Below, piece by piece: positions 37,173-45,617 of a DNA stretch of 64,000 nt. The DNA comes from Bacillus mycoides. GTDB lineage: Bacteria > Bacillota > Bacilli > Bacillales > Bacillaceae_G. A program made the position numbers and the translations under genes. Under the pieces are notes generated by a model. It made no database searches. It saw only the letters and a program-made list of their open reading frames with translations, and was not told the origin of the DNA. How positions within the stretch are numbered: the stretch's first letter is position 1; every line of letters begins with the position of its first letter. The stretch covers positions 2,723,001 through 2,787,000 of the forward strand of contig NZ_CP036132.1 in the NCBI RefSeq assembly GCF_018742245.1. Reading direction: 5' to 3'.

Positions 37173-38734
37173 TGTCTACTCTATTAGCTTACGACGCTGG
37201 TACAGGGAGCATTCGAGCAGTTCTTTTTGATTTAAACGGTAATCAACTTGCTGTTAGTCAAAAAGAGTGGGTTCATAAATCAGATAGTCGCTACCCTGGT
37301 TCTATGAATTTTGATGTAACAGAAAACTGGCAGATCGTTCAAGAATGCACGAAGGATGTTCTTCAAAAAAGTAATACGTCCCCCTCTTCTATTAAAGGTA
37401 TTAGTGCAACGAGTATGCGTGAAGGCTTTGTTTTATACGATAAAAACGGGCAAGAAATATGGGCTTGTGCAAATGTTGATGGCCGCGCGTCAGCGGAAGT
37501 TAGTGAACTAAAACAAATTCGTTCCGAAATTGAAGAAGGTTTATATAGAAAATCAGGTCAAACTTTTTCGTTAGGTGCTTTACCTCGCTTACTTTGGATT
37601 AAAAAACATGAACCAGACGTGTACAGAAACATACATTCTTTCACGATGTTAAACGATTGGATTTTATATAAGTTGTGTGGCACACTGCAAATTGATTCTT
37701 CAAATGGATGTACATCCGGTATATTCAATTTACAAAATAGAGCTTGGGATAACTGGGTTGCTGAGCAATGCGGTCTTACTCTAGCCTTTTCTCCAAAAGT
37801 AAATGAAGCTGGGACAGTTATCGGGAATATCACAAAACGAAGTGCTGAATTAACAGGATTACATGAAGGAACACCAGTCGTTGCTGGCGGCGGAGATGCA
37901 CAAATGGCATCTCTTGGAACTGGAGTTGTAAAGCCTGAACAAACATTTATATGCGGGGGCAGTTTTTGGCAACAAGAAGTAAATATAACAAAACCAGAAA
38001 CTGATCCAAATGCGGCGATTCGTGTAAATTGCCACGTCATTCCTAACCTATGGCAATACGAAACAATCGCTTTCTTCCCTGGCCTTGTTATGAGATGGTT
38101 TCGAGATGCTTTTTGCCAAGAAGAAAAAAGGCTCGCTGAAAAACTTGGCGTAGATACTTATGAACTACTAGAAGAACAAGCGAAAGAAGTACCTGTAGGT
38201 TCACATGGCATAATCCCCACTTTTTCAAATGTAATGAATTATATTTCTTGGCGACATGCTGCACCATCCTTTTTAAATTTAAGTTTAGATGCTGAAAAAT
38301 GCGGTAAGAAAGAAATGTTCCGCGCAATTGAAGAGAATGCCGCCTTCGTTACACTCGGCAACTTGAAATTAATAGAAGCTCTCACAGGTAATTTCCCTTC
38401 TGAAGTAACCTTTGCTGGCGGCGCTGCTAAAGGTAAACTTTGGCCACAAATACTGGCAGATGTCCTCGGAATCCCTGTTAAAGTACCCGTTGTAAAAGAA
38501 GCCGCTGCTTTAGGTACGGCAATTGCCGCTGGAGTTGGCGTAGGCATTTTTGAATCGATGGAAGAAACTGCCGAACAATTTGTACAGTGGGAAAACACAT
38601 TTAAGCCAAACGCTGAAAATCATGAGCTTTATAAAGGGTTCTATGAAACATGGAAAACAGTGTATGCTAGCCAACTTTCTTTAGCTGATAAAGGCCTCAC
38701 ATCACATATGTGGATTGCCCCAGGTGCGCTGTAA
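37172..38734 (+). CDS. lsrK: Autoinducer-2 kinase LsrK
   Basis: It phosphorylates imported AI-2 (DPD) in the cytoplasm, trapping it. The 520-residue FGGY-type kinase has DAGTGSIRAVLFDLNG at the start, SATSMREGFVLYD, SNGCTSGIFNL, VVAGGGDAQMASLGTG, and FAGGAAKGKLWPQILADV near the end. It starts at the last base of the lsrR stop (TAATG), so translation is coupled. The length matches enteric LsrK. Confidence 0.95.
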   Translation: MSTLLAYDAGTGSIRAVLFDLNGNQLAVSQKEWVHKSDSRYPGSMNFDVTENWQIVQECTKDVLQKSNTSPSSIKGISATSMREGFVLYDKNGQEIWACANVDGRASAEVSELKQIRSEIEEGLYRKSGQTFSLGALPRLLWIKKHEPDVYRNIHSFTMLNDWILYKLCGTLQIDSSNGCTSGIFNLQNRAWDNWVAEQCGLTLAFSPKVNEAGTVIGNITKRSAELTGLHEGTPVVAGGGDAQMASLGTGVVKPEQTFICGGSFWQQEVNITKPETDPNAAIRVNCHVIPNLWQYETIAFFPGLVMRWFRDAFCQEEKRLAEKLGVDTYELLEEQAKEVPVGSHGIIPTFSNVMNYISWRHAAPSFLNLSLDAEKCGKKEMFRAIEENAAFVTLGNLKLIEALTGNFPSEVTFAGGAAKGKLWPQILADVLGIPVKVPVVKEAAALGTAIAAGVGVGIFESMEETAEQFVQWENTFKPNAENHELYKGFYETWKTVYASQLSLADKGLTSHMWIAPGAL

Positions 38735-38759
38735 CACATTACATAAAGGAGTGATTTCT

Positions 38760-39122
38760 ATGCTTAAAGTGAATGAGGATGATTTCACCTATCGCTTCGG
38801 TGATAACGGGCCTAAATATTTAATACAAGGTCCAAATATCGATCTTGGCCTAGTCGTTATTCAGCCTGGGCAAGAGTTTCAAAATCACTATCATACAACG
38901 TGCGAAGAAGTCTTCTATGCGTTAGAAGGCGAAATAGATTTCTATGTGAATAACGAGAGAGTTCCGATCAAACAAGGTGATGTCTTGCAAGTTCGCCCTC
39001 ATGAATCTCATTATCTTATTAACCATTCCGATAAGCCTTTTAAAGCTGTTTTTATAAAGTCACCACATTTACCAAATAAAGATACTGTACAAACTGAAAA
39101 TCCAACATTAACGAAGGAGTGA
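38760..39122 (+). CDS. Cupin-domain protein of the lsr operon
   Basis: A 120-residue single cupin: HYHTTCEEVFYALEGEIDFYV carries the first metal motif (H-x-H and a glutamate), and GDVLQVRPHESHYL the second, with its histidine. It lies between lsrK and lsrF with good ribosome binding sites on each side. Enteric lsr operons end with LsrG, a small ferredoxin-fold isomerase of phospho-AI-2; no LsrG is present, and this cupin sits in its place. It could act on phospho-AI-2, but that is inference. AAGGAGTGATTTCT precedes the ATG. Confidence 0.85.
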   Translation: MLKVNEDDFTYRFGDNGPKYLIQGPNIDLGLVVIQPGQEFQNHYHTTCEEVFYALEGEIDFYVNNERVPIKQGDVLQVRPHESHYLINHSDKPFKAVFIKSPHLPNKDTVQTENPTLTKE

Positions 39123-39128
39123 TTTCGA

Positions 39129-39911
39129 ATGACCTGGGGATTTAAAAATCGATTAAACACAATTTTACCTGACGGCAGAGCAGTTATGTTAGCGATAGAT
39201 CACGGCTACTTTTTAGGACCGATTCACGGACTAGAACAACCGTTAGAAACAGTTAAAAACTTGCTTCCATATACTGATTCCCTCTTTTTAACACGAGGCG
39301 TATTAAGTTCCTGTATTCCTGAAAACTGCAGCACGCCGATGGTTATGCGTGTATCAGGTGGAGCAACTGTAGTCGGTAAAGATTTAGCGAATGAAACAAT
39401 TGTTACACCTGTGAAAGAAGCCGTAAAACAAAATGCAATTGGCGTCGGCGTTTCTGTTTTCGTTGGATCAGACTATGAAACACAAACCGTTTCAAATCTC
39501 GCAAACGTAGTCTCTGAAGCTCACGATTATGGCCTGCCAGTACTCGGTATTACCGCCGTCGCAAAAGAACTGCAAAAACGTGAAGCACGGTTCCTAGCAC
39601 TCGCTTCCCGTGTATGTGTTGAAATGGGAGCTGACATTATTAAAACATATTACTGCGAAGGATTCGAAAAAATTACGAGCACATGCCCTGCCCCAGTCGT
39701 AATCGCGGGCGGCCCAAAACTAGATTCAATCGAAGACGCATTAAACATTACGTACAATGCGCTGCAAGAAGGCGCAATCGGAGTAGACATGGGCCGAAAC
39801 ATATGGCAATCCGAACATCCAGCTGCGATGATTCAAGCAATTCATGGCATTGTGAAAAATAGATTGAATGTGAAAGAGGCGCTGGAACTATATAATGATG
39901 TGAAAAATTAA
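39129..39911 (+). CDS. lsrF: 3-hydroxy-5-phosphonooxypentane-2,4-dione thiolase LsrF
   Basis: It transfers an acetyl group from the phospho-AI-2 breakdown product to CoA, ending the Lsr pathway. A 260-residue class I aldolase-like TIM barrel: LAIDHGYFLGPIHGLE at the start, VMRVSGGATVVGKD, IIKTYYCEGFEKIT with the active-site lysine, and VIAGGPKLDSIEDAL. AAGGAGTGATTTCGA precedes the ATG. It is the last gene of the unit. Confidence 0.94.
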   Translation: MTWGFKNRLNTILPDGRAVMLAIDHGYFLGPIHGLEQPLETVKNLLPYTDSLFLTRGVLSSCIPENCSTPMVMRVSGGATVVGKDLANETIVTPVKEAVKQNAIGVGVSVFVGSDYETQTVSNLANVVSEAHDYGLPVLGITAVAKELQKREARFLALASRVCVEMGADIIKTYYCEGFEKITSTCPAPVVIAGGPKLDSIEDALNITYNALQEGAIGVDMGRNIWQSEHPAAMIQAIHGIVKNRLNVKEALELYNDVKN

Positions 39912-39991
39912 TGTGAAAATGACAGACTATATATTATAACCGATTCGGTTCAGGGGTGTAAAACTTGTTTTGACACTCAAAATACACAAAG

Positions 39992-40018
39992 AAAAGGATG
40001 GCAAGTGCCATCCTTTTT
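39992..40018 (+). terminator. Terminator of the lsrRK-cupin-lsrF unit
   Basis: AAAAGGATGGCA and TGCCATCCTTTTT form a perfect 12-bp hairpin with a T-run. Confidence 0.88.
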
Positions 40019-40078
40019 GACATACATTGAACTTTTATTGTTTTCAAGTTACCTTCTTCGACTAACGAGCCAGAAATT

Positions 40079-40861
40079 TTAATCAACCTTTAACTTTATA
40101 GCTTTTGTAGCAATAAAAGTTTTAATATGCTTATCTAATATCCTTGTTCCACCAAAATCATCCTCATAAAAACCCATTATAACAAAACCAGCTTCAATTT
40201 GACCTTGGATTTGATCTTCTAGAGTATGTGCGTATTCTATTGTTTGATTTGAATTAATGTAATCTTGAACTTCATCCTCTGGTAAATAATCCAATGTTGA
40301 TGAAGGTATTGAATGTTTAACATCCAAAATACCTTTTTGTTCTTGATTGTCATCAAAAATCCATAGTAAAGGATTTGTAAATCCAGAAATAAGAATACCT
40401 TTATTCTTTAAAACCCTTGAAATCTCATTCCATACAAGATGAACATCTTTTACAAACAAATTAGAAACAGGATTTACGACAATATCAAAATATCCATCTT
40501 CAAAATCACTAAGGTCTGACATATCTCCTTGTACTGTTTTTAAAGTTAATCCATCCCGTTCCGCTACCTTTTCATCTTGTTCCAATTGCTTCTTAGATAT
40601 ATCAGTAACTGTTACATCTGCTCCAGCAGCAGCCAGCACTGGTGCTTGTTGCCCTCCACCTGATGCTAAACAAAGTATCTTTAATCCCTCTAATGACTTT
40701 GGAAACCAATCTCTAGGAACTGATTTTTCTGTGGTGACTGTGATTTCCCATTCACCTGATTTACTTTTTTCAATAACCTCACTACTTACAGGTTGAGTGT
40801 ATCTCGAACCTTCTTCAACCTTCTTATCCCATGCATTACTGTTTTGTTGTGTAGTATCCAT
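40079..40861 (-). CDS. Class I SAM-dependent methyltransferase
   Basis: A 260-residue methyltransferase of the UbiE / Methyltransf_11 branch. SAM motif I LCLASGGGQQAPVLA at about residues 55-70 is followed by VTVTDISKKQLEQDE and GDMSDLSDFEDGYFDIVV. The N-terminal segment SNAWDKKVEEGSRYTQPVS is typical of a small-molecule methyltransferase group in Bacillus. The substrate is unknown. AGGAGGAATCATTATA precedes the ATG. Confidence 0.85.
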   Translation of the reverse strand: MDTTQQNSNAWDKKVEEGSRYTQPVSSEVIEKSKSGEWEITVTTEKSVPRDWFPKSLEGLKILCLASGGGQQAPVLAAAGADVTVTDISKKQLEQDEKVAERDGLTLKTVQGDMSDLSDFEDGYFDIVVNPVSNLFVKDVHLVWNEISRVLKNKGILISGFTNPLLWIFDDNQEQKGILDVKHSIPSSTLDYLPEDEVQDYINSNQTIEYAHTLEDQIQGQIEAGFVIMGFYEDDFGGTRILDKHIKTFIATKAIKLKVD

Positions 40862-41095
40862 TATAATGATTCCTCCTAACTATCTAGTTGCATTTTAATT
40901 GTGACATTATTAACTATTTACACCCTTTTTCTATTAACCTGCCGATAGTTAATAAATGGTTTTCTATATTTATTTTAACACATAAACACCCTATTTTTCG
41001 CAATATTTCAATTAATTGATTTTATTGTAAAAAATGAGAATTGTTTCAGTTATAATAAGATATGAAAACAAAAATAAAGGAAAAGAGGAATGACG

Positions 41096-41698
41096 ATGAA
41101 TCGAATGCCTTTTGAACGCCCTACTGATCATTACGATGAACGCTTATACTCTATTGATGAAAAAATTTGCGCCCTATTAAAAGAAAGAAAAGAACTTTCG
41201 AATGGGAACCCAGGATTTCCGCCTAATGAGGCTACTTCTAATTGGGCAAAGCAGTACGGATTTTATCCAGACTATTTAAATTCATTATTCTCTTCCATGA
41301 TGGACGAAGAAGAATTTAAACCTCGGGTTGAACCGGCTAAGTTTAAAAAACATGTACCCGTTTTAAAAACTTATGAACGTAATGGAACAGTATATACTGT
41401 AACCTTTATTCGTCAATATTCTAATGCTAGCGTAATTTACTTATATAAAGAATGGGATTCGAAAAACAAAACACTTAATGAGGTAAATACACATAGCCTT
41501 GTTGAATTATCTATAAATACTACATACGATTGCTGGTCAGAAGGATGGACTGGAACAGATGGACATGTGAGCTACCAATTTGTTGTTTCCCCTACTCTTT
41601 CTGATAATTTGTCTGGAATAAGCTTATTATTTAAAGAGCAAAGTATGCCATTTATGAAAGATCGAGCTGTGCTTGAGTTTGAAATTCGGTTAGATTAA
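41096..41698 (+). CDS. Uncharacterised soluble protein
   Basis: About 200 residues. The first 40 residues (DERLYSIDEKICALLKERKELSNGNPG) look like a helix similar in style to chorismate-mutase-like or spore helices, but no catalytic pattern is seen. The rest is a beta-rich region, with FIRQYSNASVIYLYKEWD and a glycine-tryptophan-rich middle. No family was recognised. I chose the ATG at 41096, behind AAGAGGA; another ATG lies six bases upstream. Next to its stop is a TAAA repeat. Confidence 0.7.
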   Translation: MNRMPFERPTDHYDERLYSIDEKICALLKERKELSNGNPGFPPNEATSNWAKQYGFYPDYLNSLFSSMMDEEEFKPRVEPAKFKKHVPVLKTYERNGTVYTVTFIRQYSNASVIYLYKEWDSKNKTLNEVNTHSLVELSINTTYDCWSEGWTGTDGHVSYQFVVSPTLSDNLSGISLLFKEQSMPFMKDRAVLEFEIRLD

Positions 41699-41718
41699 TA
41701 AATAAATAAATAAATAAA
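41697..41718. repeat. TAAA microsatellite
   Basis: Five consecutive TAAA units directly after the stop codon of the gene at 41096. The hairpin-repeat start GGAGCTGTCTCATAAGTCGG follows immediately at 41719. Confidence 0.85.
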
Positions 41719-41982
41719 GGAGCTGTCTCATAAGTCGGATTTCTGACTAAAAGATGCGTTATTTTATCCCTTTTAATCTATTTATCTAAAGGCGTGTATT
41801 TATAGTGAAAAATGAACAGAAGATCGGAACTGAAAGGCTGATTAAGGAACTATTGGGTAGTAATAAAGTTACTCCACTAAAGGGCCAGATTGTGTAATTG
41901 GAATATGATTAATAGAGAAGCAGAATGTTTTATACTAATGTAGAATGCTTATCTTGAATCTTTGCGAAAGGAATGTCTATAT

Positions 41983-42957
41983 ATGTCTAAAATGGTTAAC
42001 ATGCTTTCTATTTTATGGCTCCTCAAAACGAGAAAACAATTGACTGCTAAAGAATTAGCAGAGGAATTAGAAATCAGTATTCGTACGGTGTACCGCTATA
42101 TTGATGCTCTGTGTGCAAGTGGAGTACCAATTATTTCAGATGCAGGGCATAATGGTGGGTACAGTTTACTGAATGAGTTTACAAAGGCACCTTTGTTTTT
42201 TAATTTGGATGAGCAGAAAGCGCTTGTCCATGCTGCAAAGTTTGCAATAGATGCAGGGTATCCCTTTAGTGAAGCGCTAGATGCATCAATTTCTAAATTA
42301 AAAATGTATACAAACGAGGAACAATTGAATCATATCAATCGTCATTTAAGAGGGTTTGAAGTCATCCATCCTACTGTCGAACCCTCTTTGAAATCTATTC
42401 TTCAAGATTTAGAAATTTCTGTTGCCGAAAGTTATAGGTTATTTATTGTTTATCGTAAGGGTGGAGAAATCGAACCTCAATCACGTCATATTGATCCTTA
42501 TGGTCTTGTTTATTGGAAAGGCAAGTGGTACACAGTGGCTTATTGCCATCTGCGTAAAGAAATTCGAAGTTTTCGAATCGATCGTATTCAATCATTATCC
42601 CGAACAGATAAAAAATTTGATCGGCCCTTGGAATTTTCAGCGCGTTCTTTCTTTCTAAAAGACATTTTACCTGATTCAAACCAACTTAAAGAACTCATTT
42701 CTGTCCGTATCCAAGGCATGCCACATGCGCTTGATGATTTATGTCAGCATTGGTTATTTAACCATGCTTTAATAGAACGAAAAAACAATCAAGCTCTTTT
42801 TAAGGTTGATATAGAGTCTATTCATACTTTTGTACCTTACTTCCTTCTCCCTTATGGTAAATCTATTAGCATTCTGGAACCAACTTTATTACAAGAAAGA
42901 TTGGCAACTATCAGCTTTGAATTATTCAATCATTATAAAAACCCTTCACTTCACTGA
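41983..42957 (+). CDS. HTH-WYL transcriptional regulator (YafY family)
   Basis: A 324-residue regulator. An N-terminal DeoR-like winged helix (LLKTRKQLTAKELAEELEISIRTVYRYIDALCASGVPI) is followed by a WYL domain (VYRKGGEIEPQSRHIDPYGLVYWKGKWYTVAYC, RSFRIDRIQSL) that binds ligands in many members. It probably controls the SRPBCC gene just downstream or itself. I chose the ATG at 41983; upstream TTG at 41962 overlaps the AAAGGA site. Confidence 0.88.
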   Translation: MSKMVNMLSILWLLKTRKQLTAKELAEELEISIRTVYRYIDALCASGVPIISDAGHNGGYSLLNEFTKAPLFFNLDEQKALVHAAKFAIDAGYPFSEALDASISKLKMYTNEEQLNHINRHLRGFEVIHPTVEPSLKSILQDLEISVAESYRLFIVYRKGGEIEPQSRHIDPYGLVYWKGKWYTVAYCHLRKEIRSFRIDRIQSLSRTDKKFDRPLEFSARSFFLKDILPDSNQLKELISVRIQGMPHALDDLCQHWLFNHALIERKNNQALFKVDIESIHTFVPYFLLPYGKSISILEPTLLQERLATISFELFNHYKNPSLH

Positions 42958-42982
42958 CCGTAATTGTCAGTGAAGTTTTTTT
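42948..42982. terminator. Terminator after the WYL regulator
   Basis: ACTTCACTGAC and GTCAGTGAAGT form a perfect hairpin followed by TTTTTTT. It begins within the last codons of the gene. Confidence 0.85.
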
Positions 42983-43027
42983 ATAATGTACATGTAGCGA
43001 ATTAAATTTTTAGGAGGCATAAAAATC

Positions 43028-43486
43028 ATGAAGAATTTGATGTATGAATTTTATATTGCAGGCTCACCAGAGGCAGTTTGGAAGGCATTGATCTCTCCTG
43101 AGGGTACAAAACAAATTTATTATGGGTCCATCATTCGATCTACATTTCAAGTGGGCGATCTCTTGGAATATGTAGGTCCTGGATTAGATGGAAATGAAAC
43201 GGTGCATGTATACGGAAACGTATTGGAATATGAACCAAATCAGTTACTTCGATTTACTCACTATCCTGGAAAGTCTTATATGAAAGATGATCGTGTATTT
43301 GAGTCAAGAATTTCTTATATTCTAAAGCCTATTGGATCATGCACGAAATTAATACTCATTCATGACCAATGGAAAGAAGATGATCCTTATTATGAGAACA
43401 GCAACAAGGCCTGGTGGATGATATTAAATAATACAAAGACTTTAGTAGAAACAGGAAGTACACTAGACTTTGGTGAAATCTCATAG
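43028..43486 (+). CDS. SRPBCC / AHSA1-like protein
   Basis: A 152-residue START-like barrel protein: YEFYIAGSPEAVWKALISPEGTKQIYYG at the start, then GNVLEYEPNQLLRFTHYPG, LILIHDQW and the C-terminal helix WWMILNNTKTLVETG. This is the AHSA1-like (SRPBCC) group, which binds small hydrophobic ligands; it is often paired with a regulator as here. AGGAGGCATAAAAATC precedes the ATG. The function is unknown. Confidence 0.85.
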   Translation: MKNLMYEFYIAGSPEAVWKALISPEGTKQIYYGSIIRSTFQVGDLLEYVGPGLDGNETVHVYGNVLEYEPNQLLRFTHYPGKSYMKDDRVFESRISYILKPIGSCTKLILIHDQWKEDDPYYENSNKAWWMILNNTKTLVETGSTLDFGEIS

Positions 43487-43935
43487 GCCCATCATAAATG
43501 ATTTAACAGAAAGAAAATATTGGATTTCAGCTCCTGAACGAATTTGTATTTTAAGAATTATGTTTTTTGGCCTAGCTCACTGATTGTGAAGTAAACAACT
43601 TAAATGTGACTTAAAAAACTTAACCGTGACCTAGAATTTTTCTATACAACTGATTTCTTTGAGAAAATGATTAAACTTTTTTATAACACCATAACTGAAA
43701 ACTGCTAGAGAATAATATGGGTTTGTGGAGTGTTTTTGATTAAACTTTATTTCAAGTCAACACATTGATACCTCCATATTTCCCCTATTATTTACCTTAA
43801 CTAAAAAAAACAGCTAGTTAACCTGTTAAGTGAGAGTAGTTCAAATGATTAAATTTAGCTTTTTGAATAACGAGCATTATGATATCAAGCCCCTTCCCAA
43901 ACTTGATAAGGGGCTACATATACACCTTCAAACAA
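43487..43935. other. Intergenic region with a hairpin near its end
   Basis: About 450 bases without a gene. CTTAAATGTGAC and CTTAACCGTGAC make a short tandem at about 43598-43630. AGCCCCTT and AAGGGGCT at 43889-43915 form a hairpin that may end the VOC gene on the minus strand, though it lacks a long U-run. Confidence 0.4.
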
Positions 43936-44355
43936 TTACTCTTGATGAATGCTATTTAGTTTTGAAACTTTCTTACCATCTCTATAATCAAGGCAAGAAA
44001 CTTCAATTAATAATCCATTAAATATTGTAAAATAAAAACCATAACTACTACCTCTCATTGTATAAGGTTCCTTGTCTATTTCAATGCCGCCAGTTACTAA
44101 ACGATTATATGCTCGATCAACTTCACTTGAAGTTTCCACCAAAAAACCAATATGAAAAGCTTCAGGATATGTAACGTCCTTGTTCCCCTTGAACGCTTTT
44201 GGATCACTTAACACAAGTATAAATCCATTCTCATCACTCATCACTACAAGGGCCTTTCCCTTTTGTTCCAAAAATTGAAAATCAAAAAATGTTTCAAAGA
44301 AATGTCTAGCTTCTGATAAATCATCAACACATAGATTTAAATGATTCAACCTCAT
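43936..44355 (-). CDS. VOC-family protein
   Basis: A 139-residue glyoxalase-fold protein: MRLNHLNLCVDDLSEARHFFE supplies the first metal histidine, EAFHIGFLVETSSEVDRAYN the second, and GSSYGFYFTIFNGLLIEVSCLD the last strand with its glutamate. Members include glyoxalase I and fosfomycin or bleomycin resistance proteins; no substrate can be given. The ATG follows AAAGGAGATGGGTAA. Confidence 0.85.
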   Translation of the reverse strand: MRLNHLNLCVDDLSEARHFFETFFDFQFLEQKGKALVVMSDENGFILVLSDPKAFKGNKDVTYPEAFHIGFLVETSSEVDRAYNRLVTGGIEIDKEPYTMRGSSYGFYFTIFNGLLIEVSCLDYRDGKKVSKLNSIHQE

Positions 44356-44410
44356 TTACCCATCTCCTTTTAAACAGGGATTACACAGAAGTGTATTGCC
44401 CCATATTAAT

Positions 44411-44456
44411 AACACTTGAATGTTAAAGGGGTTGTATTCAAGTGTTCATTTTTTAA
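44411..44456 (+). terminator. Orphan terminator-like hairpin
   Basis: AACACTTGAAT and ATTCAAGTGTT form an 11-bp stem followed by CATTTTTT on the plus strand. No plus-strand gene ends nearby, so it may end a small RNA or be a relic. Confidence 0.5.
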
Positions 44457-44509
44457 TAGTCTAATACTTTTTTCTATCGTCTAGAACGTTTTTTTAATGC
44501 AACATTTGG

Positions 44510-44577
44510 AATACAGTAAATGAAATTATATGAACGATTCGACACGGAATCTCGATTTACCGATAAAGATTGACAAT
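44510..44577. repeat. Dispersed repeat, copy B (partner at 11612)
   Basis: AATACAGTAAATGAAATTAT through CGATTTACCGATAAAGATTGAC matches the copy at 11612-11696 apart from its extra 20-base insert. Non-coding. Confidence 0.65.
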
Positions 44578-44586
44578 CGTAGTAAT

Positions 44587-45009
44587 CTACTTAATTCTTT
44601 GTGCAATTGGGTGATCATCTTTTAGTTGCAGCAGGTCCCATAAATTCCCGTATAAATCCTTAAACACTGCAACAATTCCATATGATTGCTCTTTCGGTTC
44701 TCTCACAAATTCTATTCCTCTTGAAATCATTTCATTATAATCTCTCCAAAAGTCGTCAGTATTTAAGAAAAGAAATACTCTACCACCTGATTGATTACCA
44801 ATAAAGGGCTCTTGCTCAGGTTTAGATGCCCTAGCTAATAATATTGTGGTGCCGACTGAACCTGGAGGAGATACCACTACCCACCGTTTGTTTTCCTCTG
44901 GCTGATAAATATCTTCAACTAATGTGAAATTTAGTTTCTTTGTATAAAACTCTATTGCCTCATCATAGTCTTTTACTACTAATGCAATATGAACTATCGA
45001 TTGAACCAT
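44587..45009 (-). CDS. VOC-family protein (glyoxalase-like)
   Basis: A 140-residue single-domain VOC protein: VHIALVVKDYDEAIEFYTKKL, TTILLARASKPEQEPFIGNQ, then GRVFLFLNTDDFWRDYNEM and YGIVAVFKDLYGNLWDLLQ. The histidine near the start and the glutamine/aspartate at the end differ from classic metal sites, but this subgroup is common in Bacillus and often annotated as glyoxalase superfamily. AGGAGGGACAGTA precedes the ATG. Confidence 0.86.
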   Translation of the reverse strand: MVQSIVHIALVVKDYDEAIEFYTKKLNFTLVEDIYQPEENKRWVVVSPPGSVGTTILLARASKPEQEPFIGNQSGGRVFLFLNTDDFWRDYNEMISRGIEFVREPKEQSYGIVAVFKDLYGNLWDLLQLKDDHPIAQRIK

Positions 45010-45124
45010 TACTGTCCCTCCTAATCTTACTCACTAATCGAATTTATATTATAACATTTCTAATTTTAACCTGTCCGTTAATTCTTCTTACATCACATAC
45101 GAATCATTCTCTTTATTCAATGTT

Positions 45125-45160
45125 AATAACCATCTATCAGTAAACAGATAGATGGTTATT
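45125..45160. terminator. Terminator between hmoA-like gene and VOC gene
   Basis: AATAACCATCTATC and GATAGATGGTTATT form a perfect 14-bp stem with an eight-base loop. It lies just after the stop codon of the HmoA-like gene. Confidence 0.8.
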
Positions 45161-45193
45161 TATTTGAAAAATTATAATTAAACAAATGTATTA

Positions 45194-45520
45194 TTACGAC
45201 TGTTGATAAGCCGATTTCGATGATTTCACATAATAAACCGCATGATCTACATTAATAATATGATCTGGTTTTGGTTTACCGCGGCCCGCTCTATGTCCAG
45301 CTAAATGTTCTTCACTAGTTTCCCAGTTTTTCCATGCTTCTTCCGATTCCCATCGAATCATAACTACTACTTCTTCATCTCCGCGTCTCACTTTTTTCAC
45401 GAGAACACTTAAGTCGATGAAGCCTTCAAATTTTTCAATAATGCCTTCTCCTGTAAAACGCTCTACAACTATATCTGATGTACCCTCTTTTACTGTAAAT
45501 GTTTTAGTTTCGATAAACAT
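45194..45520 (-). CDS. hmoA: Heme-degrading monooxygenase (HmoA / IsdG-like ABM domain)
   Basis: A 108-residue antibiotic-biosynthesis-monooxygenase-fold protein: MFIETKTFTVKEGTSDIVVERF, GFIDLSVLVKK, VVVMIRWESEEAWKNWE and HLAGHRAG match Bacillus HmoA, which breaks open heme to release iron. The tryptophan and histidine of the IsdG active site are present, while the asparagine near the N-terminus seems to be replaced, as in HmoA rather than IsdG. I chose the ATG at 45518-45520, behind GAGGGAGTGG. A Fur-box-like site lies upstream, which fits iron control. Confidence 0.82.
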   Translation of the reverse strand: MFIETKTFTVKEGTSDIVVERFTGEGIIEKFEGFIDLSVLVKKVRRGDEEVVVMIRWESEEAWKNWETSEEHLAGHRAGRGKPKPDHIINVDHAVYYVKSSKSAYQQS

Positions 45521-45577
45521 ATATCCCACTCCCTCTTTGTAATACGAATACTAGTATTCTTCTATTATAATTGATTA

Positions 45578-45592
45578 TGATAATTATTTTCA
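45578..45592. promoter_or_regulatory. Fur box before the HmoA-like gene
   Basis: TGAAAATAATTATCA on the minus strand matches 14 of 15 positions of the 7-1-7 Fur consensus TGATAATNATTATCA. It lies about 60 bases before the start codon. Confidence 0.72.
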
Positions 45593-45617
45593 ATTAAAAA
45601 GTTTCAAATCTTTAGAA

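Noticed and set aside
41804..41899. 31-codon GTG frame (KNEQKIGTERLIKELLGSNK...)
   Set aside because: No ribosome binding site and no recognised family; it may be a relic, but support is too weak.
43830..44021. 63-codon plus-strand frame
   Set aside because: Its second half is antisense to the VOC gene and it spans a hairpin; no ribosome binding site.
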